Origin: Pseudomonadota bacterium | Lineage (GTDB): Bacteria; Pseudomonadota; Gammaproteobacteria; Burkholderiales; Ferrovaceae | Length of the DNA: 12,615 nt | Assembly (NCBI GenBank): GCA_021804705.1 | Contig: JAJZHC010000025.1 | Span: forward strand, 1 to 12,615 | Reading direction: 5' to 3' | Shown: piece after piece, positions 6,907-12,615 of the stretch | Numbering within the stretch: the first letter of the stretch is position 1 | Layout: each line of letters begins with the position of its first letter | Translations under genes and position numbers: made by a program | Notes under the pieces: generated by a model | What the model was told of the DNA's origin: nothing | What the model saw: only the letters and a program-made list of their open reading frames with translations | Databases searched by the model: none

Positions 6907-9216
6907 TCAACCCCCAGATATTGTGGTTTTCTCCCTCATTTGTCTGGCAGCCGCCACCATGCGCGAGAGGGCTTCCAGGGTTTCTGGCCAACCCCGGGTT
7001 TTAAGCCCGCAATCCGGATTGACCCACAGGTGTTCCGGCGGAACTACGGTTGCCGCCTTGTCGAGCAGCCGCAACATGTCCGCTGTGGATGGAATGCGCG
7101 GCGAGTGAATGTCATACACACCAGGCCCGATTTCGTTGGGGTAATGAAACTGGCCAAAGCCGCGCAGCAGATCCATGTCGGAGCGGCTGGTTTCGATGGT
7201 GATGACGTCGGCATCCAGGGCGGCAATCTCGGGCAGGATGTCGTTAAACTCCGAATAGCACATGTGGGTGTGAATCTGGGTATCATCGGCCACGCCGCAC
7301 GAGGCAATGCGGAAGGCGCGGCAAGCCCAGTGTAAATACGCTTGCCATTGATCGCGATGCAGGGGCAGCCCCTCGCGCAAGGCGGGTTCGTCGATCTGGA
7401 TGATCCCGATGCCTGCCTGTTCCAGATCGCAGACCTCATCACGCACCGCCAGTGCAATTTGCAGTGCCGTTTGCGAACGCGCCTGATCGGTGCGGACAAA
7501 GGACCATTGCAGGATGGTGATGGGCCCGGTGAGCATGCCCTTCACTGGTTTTTGCGTGATGCTTTGAGCAAATCGCGTCCATGCCACGGTCATGGGGGTT
7601 TGGCGAAAGACGTCGCCAAAAATGATGGGGGGTTTGACGCAGCGTGACCCGTAAGACTGAACCCAGCCATGGGATGAAAAAGCAAAACCTTCCAGCTGTT
7701 CGCCAAAGTATTCCACCATGTCGTTTCGCTCGGCTTCTCCATGGACCAGCACATCAAGCCCGAGGGTCTCCTGCTGGCGAATCGTCTGTGCGATTTCCGA
7801 TTCCATGGCCAGACGGTACTGGACATCGTCCATCGTCCCCCGTTTATGAGCGGCACGGGCCGCGCGGATGTCGCTGGTCTGCGGAAAAGAACCGATGGTC
7901 GTAGTGGGAAATAACGGGAGTTTGAAGCGTTGGCGCTGCAGGACCTGGCGTGCCTTGAACGGGCTGCGGCGACGGTCGGCATCCTGAGGCAGTGTCAGCA
8001 GGCGCTGGGTCACGGCAGCGTTGTGCACCCGCCGGCTCGTTCGTCGGCTGGCCAGGGCCTGGCGACTGGCATCCCATGCGCTCGCCATTGGGTCTTCATC
8101 GCCACGCAGCGCCTGGGCCAGCATGCGCAACTCGCCCAGTTTCTCCTGGGCAAAGGCCAGCCATGACCGCAATTCCGGGTCCAGTGCCGTCTCCTGGTCC
8201 AGGCTGATCGGCACATGCAGCAGGGAGCAGGAAGGGGCAAGCCAGAGCGTCCCCTGGCGCCGTTGCAGCAGCACCTTGACCAGGGCCAAGGTGTCATCCA
8301 GGTCGGTACGCCAGATATTCCGGCCATCAATGACCCCCGCTGACAGTATCCTGGTGTCAGGCAGGGCTTCGGCCACCATGGTCAGTTCGTCCGCGGCGCG
8401 GATGCCGTCCACGTGCAAGGCGGCGACGGGCAGGCGGCAGGCCAGGGCGAGGTTTTCCTTTAGCGGTGAAAAATACGTGGCCAGCATCAGAGGAGGCGAT
8501 GCGTGGCCTGAAAACGCAGCATAGGTGGGCTCAAAAGCCGCCTGCCAAGGGGCGGGCAGATCGAGCCCCAGAATCGGTTCGTCCACCTGGACCCAATCGG
8601 CGCCTTCGGTTTTGAGGCGCTGCAGGATTTCGACATAGACGGGAATCAGCTGGTCCAGCAGGGACAGGCGTTGAAATCCCGGGGTTTTTTCCTTACCCAG
8701 CCAGAGAAAGCTGAGCGGCCCCAACACGACCACCTTGGTGCGGTGTCCTGCTGCCCGGGCCTCGGCCAGTTCGGCAAACAGCCTTTGCGAGGCGAGGCGG
8801 AATGTCGTCTCCGGGCCAAATTCCGGCACCAGATAGTGATAGTTGGTGTCGAACCACTTGGTCATTTCCAGGGCGTGCTGTCCCTCACGCGGGTGCTGTT
8901 CCCCCGGTGCTACGCCGCGCGCCAGGGTGAAATAGCGCTGCAGTTCCGGCTGACTTTCAGAAAACCCGAAGCGGGCAGGCTCGCAACCCAGAAGCTGGAT
9001 GTGGTTGGCCACCTGGTCGTAATAGGCAAAGTCGCCGACGCTGACCCAGTCCAGCCCTGCAGCGTGCTGCAGCGCCCAATGACGCGTCCGTAGTTCCCGC
9101 CCGGTCTCTTCCAGCGCTTGCTGGGTGATTTCTCCGCGCCAATGACGTTCCAGTGCAAACTTCAATTCCCGTTGCCGGCCGATTCTGGGAAATCCCAGGA
9201 TATGGGTGTTGATCAC
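6907..9216 (-). CDS. metE: Cobalamin-independent methionine synthase (5-methyltetrahydropteroyltriglutamate-homocysteine methyltransferase)
   Basis: MetE transfers a methyl group from 5-methyltetrahydropteroyl-triglutamate to homocysteine, the last step of methionine synthesis, without vitamin B12. The protein has 769 residues from the chosen start, close to E. coli MetE (753), with the usual duplicated barrel. The N-terminal half begins INTHILGFPRIG; the C-terminal catalytic half begins near FPTTTIGSFPQT (about 436-447). The zinc ligands have the same spacing as in E. coli: His651 and Cys653 (HTHMCYSEFND), Glu675 (ITIETSRSD) and Cys736 (NPDCGLKTR). I chose the GTG at 9216 because GGAGG lies seven bases ahead and the protein then starts as in E. 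coli; an in-frame ATG at 9240 has no ribosome binding site and would add eight residues. It is divergent from metR, whose product should activate it with homocysteine. There is no riboswitch upstream of it, unlike nrdA downstream. Confidence 0.96.
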   Translation of the reverse strand: MINTHILGFPRIGRQRELKFALERHWRGEITQQALEETGRELRTRHWALQHAAGLDWVSVGDFAYYDQVANHIQLLGCEPARFGFSESQPELQRYFTLARGVAPGEQHPREGQHALEMTKWFDTNYHYLVPEFGPETTFRLASQRLFAELAEARAAGHRTKVVVLGPLSFLWLGKEKTPGFQRLSLLDQLIPVYVEILQRLKTEGADWVQVDEPILGLDLPAPWQAAFEPTYAAFSGHASPPLMLATYFSPLKENLALACRLPVAALHVDGIRAADELTMVAEALPDTRILSAGVIDGRNIWRTDLDDTLALVKVLLQRRQGTLWLAPSCSLLHVPISLDQETALDPELRSWLAFAQEKLGELRMLAQALRGDEDPMASAWDASRQALASRRTSRRVHNAAVTQRLLTLPQDADRRRSPFKARQVLQRQRFKLPLFPTTTIGSFPQTSDIRAARAAHKRGTMDDVQYRLAMESEIAQTIRQQETLGLDVLVHGEAERNDMVEYFGEQLEGFAFSSHGWVQSYGSRCVKPPIIFGDVFRQTPMTVAWTRFAQSITQKPVKGMLTGPITILQWSFVRTDQARSQTALQIALAVRDEVCDLEQAGIGIIQIDEPALREGLPLHRDQWQAYLHWACRAFRIASCGVADDTQIHTHMCYSEFNDILPEIAALDADVITIETSRSDMDLLRGFGQFHYPNEIGPGVYDIHSPRIPSTADMLRLLDKAATVVPPEHLWVNPDCGLKTRGWPETLEALSRMVAAARQMREKTTISGG

Positions 9217-9301
9217 GGTCCTGCCTCCATCGTTGAACATGAACTTGCCATGTTCGCGGCCCAGGGATTATTATTCAAACGATAAAATTTAATGATAACA
9301 A

Positions 9302-9314
9302 TGAACTTTATTCA
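9302..9314. promoter_or_regulatory. MetR binding box between metE and metR
   Basis: TGAACTTTATTCA matches the MetR consensus TGAA-N5-TTCA exactly. It lies 21 bases before the metR start and about 90 bases before metE. A possible metE promoter on the minus strand (TTGTTA at 9301-9296, then TTGAAT at 9278-9273, 17-base spacer) would put the box near -42, suited to activation. The same box would overlap the metR leader or promoter and could serve autorepression. The box is clear; the promoter assignment is tentative. Confidence 0.7.
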
Positions 9315-9334
9315 TACTGCCCCAGTGGAGCGCC

Positions 9335-10258
9335 ATGTCTTCATTGCTTGAACTGCGTCATTTACGCACCCTGACCGCCCTGAGGGATGCAGGAAACCTG
9401 TCGCGCGCGGCAGAATTGCTCAACTTGACGCAATCGGCCCTGTCCCACCAGATCAAACTGCTGGAGTCCGTTTACGGCGGCGCGCTGTACGAACGCAAAT
9501 CCGCGCCGCCCCGGTTCACTGCCATTGGCGCACGGTTGCTTGAACTCTCCGATCGGCTTCTGCCGCACGTGGATGCTGCCGAGCTCGATCTGGCCCGGCT
9601 TGCGGCAGGAACCGCAGGCCAGTTGCGCATTGCCGTGGAATGCCATACCTGTTTTGACTGGCTGATGCCGGCCATGGACGCCTTCCGCGCGCGCTGGCCG
9701 GAAGTGGAAATGGACATTGTTTCAGGTTTCAACCCCGAGCCCGCAGCGTTGATTCCCCAGGACAAGGCAGATTTTGCAGTGGTTTCCACATGGGAGAATG
9801 GCCTGACCGGGGTGGATTTCCATCCCCTGTTCCGCTTTGAAATCGTTGCCATCCTGTCACGCAGTCATGCGTTGGTGGAAAAGCCCTGGCTGGAGGCTGC
9901 TGATTTTGCAGGGGAGACCCTGATTACGTATCCGGTGCCCGATGAGATGCTCGATGTGGTGCGCCAGTTGCTGAGCCCGTCAGGCATCACCGTGCAGCGT
10001 CGCAGCACAGAATTGACGGCAGCCTTGCTGCAACTCGTCGCCAGCGGTCGGGGTATTTCGGCCCTCCCGCTTTGGGCGGTCAAAAGCTATCTGGATCGAG
10101 GTTACGTCAAGCACTGCACTATCGGCAGGGACGGACTGTATGGCAGTCTGTATGGCGCTTGTGCCAGCCGGTTGTCGGGCGCCCCCTACATGCTGGATTT
10201 CGTGCGCCTGGTGCGTGAAAGCTGTTTCCTGACCTTGCCTGGAATCACCTTGCTGTAA
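9335..10258 (+). CDS. metR: LysR-family activator MetR
   Basis: MetR controls methionine biosynthesis genes, using homocysteine as co-effector. The 307-residue protein has an N-terminal winged helix-turn-helix (about residues 18-43, with NLSRAAELLNLTQSALSHQI) and a LysR-type effector domain. The stretch LRIAVECHTCFDWLMPAM followed by PEVEMDIVSG (about 97-131) matches E. coli MetR closely and separates it from other LysR proteins. Divergence from metE and a perfect MetR box in the shared region support the name. The ATG at 9335 has GGAG four bases ahead. Its stop codon overlaps the tadA start by one base (TAATG), so the two genes are probably one transcript. E. coli MetR (317 residues) has a similar length. 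Confidence 0.95.
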   Translation: MSSLLELRHLRTLTALRDAGNLSRAAELLNLTQSALSHQIKLLESVYGGALYERKSAPPRFTAIGARLLELSDRLLPHVDAAELDLARLAAGTAGQLRIAVECHTCFDWLMPAMDAFRARWPEVEMDIVSGFNPEPAALIPQDKADFAVVSTWENGLTGVDFHPLFRFEIVAILSRSHALVEKPWLEAADFAGETLITYPVPDEMLDVVRQLLSPSGITVQRRSTELTAALLQLVASGRGISALPLWAVKSYLDRGYVKHCTIGRDGLYGSLYGACASRLSGAPYMLDFVRLVRESCFLTLPGITLL

Positions 10259-10728
10259 TGACCATCGAAGAAAACAAATTGGGGACAGACCCCATTTTCA
10301 TGCAGGCCGCGTTGGTGCTTGCGGATCAGGCCAGCGCCGCCGGGGAGGTGCCGGTGGGCGCGGTGGTGGTGAAAGACGGGGTCATCGTCGGTCGCGGTTT
10401 CAACAGCCCCATCTCGCGCCAGGATCCCAGCGCCCATGCCGAGATCCAGGCGCTGCGCGATGCCGCCCGGCAGCTGGGTAATTATCGCCTGGTGGATTGC
10501 ACCCTCTACGTCACCCTCGAGCCTTGTGCCATGTGCGCGGGGGCCATCCAGCATGCGCGCATCGCGCGTCTGGTGTTCGGGGCCGCCGACCCCAAGACGG
10601 GCGCCTGCGGCAGCGTGGTGGACCTGTTTGCCGAGGCGCGGCTCAACCACCACGCCGAAGTGGTTTCTGGCATTTGCGCCGAAGAAAGCGCGACGCGCCT
10701 CAAGGCTTTTTTTGCTGCGCGAAGATAG
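10258..10728 (+). CDS. tadA: tRNA-specific adenosine-34 deaminase TadA
   Basis: TadA converts adenosine 34 to inosine in the anticodon of tRNA-Arg(ACG), allowing one tRNA to read three arginine codons; it is usually essential. The 156-residue protein carries the zinc deaminase signature: HAE at 60-62 (His60 zinc ligand, Glu62 proton shuttle) and PCAMC at 89-93 (Cys90 and Cys93 zinc ligands). The TadA-type segments VPVGAVVV (31-38) and FGAADPKTGACGS (107-119) are also present. Length is normal for the family. Its ATG overlaps the metR stop as TAATG and has no strong ribosome binding site, suggesting translational coupling. The link to methionine regulation is positional only. dnaE starts 34 bases after its stop. 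Confidence 0.95.
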   Translation: MTIEENKLGTDPIFMQAALVLADQASAAGEVPVGAVVVKDGVIVGRGFNSPISRQDPSAHAEIQALRDAARQLGNYRLVDCTLYVTLEPCAMCAGAIQHARIARLVFGAADPKTGACGSVVDLFAEARLNHHAEVVSGICAEESATRLKAFFAARR

Positions 10729-10750
10729 CCGTCCTCTTCCCGGCTTCGGG

Positions 10751-10756
10751 TAAAAT
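10751..10756 (+). promoter_or_regulatory. Possible -10 element placing the dnaE transcript start at its ATG
   Basis: TAAAAT ends seven bases before the A of the dnaE ATG at 10763, so transcription from it would begin at or next to the start codon, giving a leaderless mRNA. No Shine-Dalgarno sequence is visible before the ATG, in keeping with this. The -35 position (around 10728-10733) has no good match, and a small CCCG-GCTT-CGGG inverted repeat (10739-10750) sits just ahead. Without a good -35 this remains tentative. Confidence 0.4.
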
Positions 10757-10762
10757 GCGTGC

Positions 10763-12615
10763 ATGACTGTTGCCTCGCCCACGCCTTTCGTTCATCTGCG
10801 CCTGCACACGGAATTCTCCATCACGGACGGGATCGTTCGCATCGAGGAGGCCATCGCATGCGCTGCTGAGGACGGCATGGTGGCGCTGGCCATCACCGAC
10901 CTCAACAACCTCTTTGGCCTGATCCGCTTTTACAGCATGGCCCGCAACAAGGGCATCAAACCCATTGCCGGTTGCGATGTGTGGGTTGCTCCCGATGAAG
11001 AGCGGCAACCGGCCTTTCGGGTGTTGTTGCTGGCGCGCCACCATCAGGGCTACCTGGCGCTGTGCCGGTTGCTGTCGCGGGCCTGGCGTTCTGGCCAGGA
11101 GCGCGGCGTGGCCTACATCCAGCGGGCGTGGCTGGAAGAAGACGCGGCGGGCCTGATCGTCCTGTCCGGCGCAGAGCAGGGCGACGTGGGCCAGGCCCTT
11201 GCAGCGGGCAATCTCAAGGAAGCCACGCAACGCGCACGACGCTGGGTGAATACCTTCGGTGACGCGTATTATCTGGAGCTGCAACGCACCGGGGCTCCCG
11301 GACAGGAGCATCTGGTGGACATGACCATCCACCTCGGGGCAGAGCTCGACATCCCACTCGTGGCCACCCATCCCGTGCAGTTCACCCGTCCCGACGATTT
11401 CAAGGCACACGAAGCGCGGGTGTGCATCGGCGGGGGCTACCTGCTGGCGGACGCGCGTCGCCCCAAGGCCTTCACCCGCGAACAATATTTCAAATCCCAG
11501 GCGGACATGCGCGCATTGTTTTCCGATGTGCCCGAAGCCCTGCAAAACGCCCTGGAAATTGCCAAGCGCTGCAATCTGGAATTGAGCCTGGGCAAACCGC
11601 GCCTGCCCGATTTTCCGACCCCGCCCGGAGAGACCCTGGATGACTACATGGAGCGTCTGGCCGGTGAAGGGCTCGAGATGCGCCTCGCCAAACTCTATCC
11701 CGACCCCACGTTGCGCGATCAGGAGCGGCCCACCTATCAGGCGCGCCTCGCTTTTGAATGCAACACCATCCGGCAGATGGGTTTTCCGGGCTACTTTCTG
11801 ATCGTGGCCGATTTCATCAACTGGGCCAAGCATCACGATGTGCCGGTGGGCCCCGGTCGCGGCTCTGGCGCGGGCTCTCTCGTGGCCTATTGTCTGGGCA
11901 TCACCGATCTTGATCCATTGCGCTACGACTTGCTGTTTGAACGGTTTCTCAACCCTGAACGGGTATCCATGCCTGACTTCGACGTGGACTTCTGCCAGGA
12001 CGGACGCGATCGGGTCATTGAGTATGTGCGCCAGAAATACGGCAGCGACTCCGTCTCGCAAATCGCCACCTTTGGCACCATGGCGGCCAAGGCCGTGATC
12101 CGCGACGTGGGCCGGGTTCTGGATTTGCCCTACAACTTTGTGGACCAGCTTGCCAAACTCATTCCGTTCGAAATCGGCATGACGCTTGCCAGGGCGCGCG
12201 AGCAGGAACCCCAGATCAACCAGCGTGCAGCGGAAGAAGAGGAAGTGGCCGAGTTGCTGGCGTTGGCCGAAAAACTGGAAGGCATTACGCGCAACGTGGG
12301 CATGCATGCAGGTGGCGTGTTGATTGCACCGGGCCAACTGACGGACTTCACGCCGCTGTATTGCCAGGAAAACTCGGAAGCCGTGGTCAGCCAGTTCGAC
12401 AAGGATGACGTGGAAAAGGTCGGATTGGTGAAATTTGACTTTCTGGGGTTGCGCACCCTCACCATCCTGGACTGGGCCGAGCGCCACATCCGCGCCATTC
12501 CCGACGACCCCATGGCGGCCAGCTTCAGGATTACCGACATTCCCTTGAATGATCCGGCCACCTACGCCCTGTTCGGCTCCGGAAACACCACTGCGGTATT
12601 CCAGCAGGAATCACG
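10763..12615 (+). CDS. dnaE: DNA polymerase III alpha subunit (partial, 3' end outside window)
   Basis: DnaE is the replicative DNA polymerase catalytic subunit. The reading frame is open from the ATG at 10763 to the window edge, giving 617 complete codons of a protein that is usually about 1,150-1,170 residues. The PHP domain starts with FVHLRLHTEFSITDG (9-23), ALAITDLNNLFGL (41-53) and THPVQF (202-207). The polymerase region follows: GYFLIVADFINWAK (343-356), VGPGRGSGAGS (362-372), MPDFDVDFC (403-411) with the catalytic pair Asp407 and Asp409, and KFDFLGLRTLT (557-567) with the third catalytic aspartate, Asp559. It closely resembles E. coli DnaE. The start was chosen on homology; the earlier ATG at 10755 stops after three codons. 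There is no visible ribosome binding site. It follows tadA by 34 bases and may be partly co-transcribed with it. Confidence 0.96.
   Translation, partial: MTVASPTPFVHLRLHTEFSITDGIVRIEEAIACAAEDGMVALAITDLNNLFGLIRFYSMARNKGIKPIAGCDVWVAPDEERQPAFRVLLLARHHQGYLALCRLLSRAWRSGQERGVAYIQRAWLEEDAAGLIVLSGAEQGDVGQALAAGNLKEATQRARRWVNTFGDAYYLELQRTGAPGQEHLVDMTIHLGAELDIPLVATHPVQFTRPDDFKAHEARVCIGGGYLLADARRPKAFTREQYFKSQADMRALFSDVPEALQNALEIAKRCNLELSLGKPRLPDFPTPPGETLDDYMERLAGEGLEMRLAKLYPDPTLRDQERPTYQARLAFECNTIRQMGFPGYFLIVADFINWAKHHDVPVGPGRGSGAGSLVAYCLGITDLDPLRYDLLFERFLNPERVSMPDFDVDFCQDGRDRVIEYVRQKYGSDSVSQIATFGTMAAKAVIRDVGRVLDLPYNFVDQLAKLIPFEIGMTLARAREQEPQINQRAAEEEEVAELLALAEKLEGITRNVGMHAGGVLIAPGQLTDFTPLYCQENSEAVVSQFDKDDVEKVGLVKFDFLGLRTLTILDWAERHIRAIPDDPMAASFRITDIPLNDPATYALFGSGNTTAVFQQES

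Noticed and set aside
6571..7335. Plus-strand open frame spanning the nrdA leader and the end of metE
   Set aside because: It crosses the riboswitch antisense strand and the conserved metE C-terminus; no coding evidence.
10739..10750. Terminator after tadA
   Set aside because: The CCCG-GCTT-CGGG repeat has only 4-bp arms and is followed by TAAAAT rather than a T-run.
10700..12487. Minus-strand open frame of about 595 codons
   Set aside because: It lies opposite dnaE, whose plus-strand frame carries all the PHP and polymerase motifs; the minus-strand translation has no recognisable domain.

Overview
The window reads as ordinary, gene-dense, GC-rich chromosome of a proteobacterium. The family variants (a long NrdA with a duplicated N-terminal regulatory region, a divergent metE/metR pair, a DnaE close to E. 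coli DnaE1) fit a gamma- or betaproteobacterium; I lean to a betaproteobacterium. That placement is inference from protein style only. There are no rRNA or tRNA genes, insertion sequences or CRISPR arrays.

Layout. (1) 1-2417, minus strand: the first two genes of a Hyf/complex I-like membrane complex, hyfB and the start of a hyfC/nuoH-type gene that leaves the window; they overlap by four bases (ATGA). (2) 2418-2520: a divergent control region with a good sigma-70 promoter and several small palindromes, driving a 67-residue ribbon-helix-helix protein on the plus strand (2521-2724). (3) 2733-6547, minus strand: nrdB and nrdA, class Ia ribonucleotide reductase, read nrdA then nrdB, again with ATGA overlap. 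(4) 6548-6906: a non-coding leader with its own promoter, a textbook cobalamin (B12) riboswitch, and hairpins reaching the nrdA ribosome binding site. (5) 6907-9216, minus strand: metE, cobalamin-independent methionine synthase. (6) 9217-9334: shared metE/metR control region with a perfect TGAA-N5-TTCA MetR box. (7) 9335-10728, plus strand: metR and tadA, overlapping by one base. (8) 10763 to the end, plus strand: the first two thirds or so of dnaE (DNA polymerase III alpha), apparently with a promoter placed so that the mRNA would be leaderless.

How it fits together. The centre of the window groups the two classic enzymes that let a cell do without vitamin B12: MetE (instead of MetH) and NrdAB (instead of the adenosylcobalamin enzyme NrdJ). 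nrdAB is under a B12 riboswitch, while metE has no riboswitch and looks controlled by MetR and homocysteine. This suggests a cell that also has B12-dependent counterparts elsewhere and switches according to cofactor supply. The most interesting points are this B12-sparing cluster, the hairpin that can hide the nrdA ribosome binding site, the doubled ATP-cone region of NrdA, a perfect 12-bp inverted repeat between nrdB and the small regulator, and the small regulator divergent from the hyf-like operon. I found no clearly new type of system.
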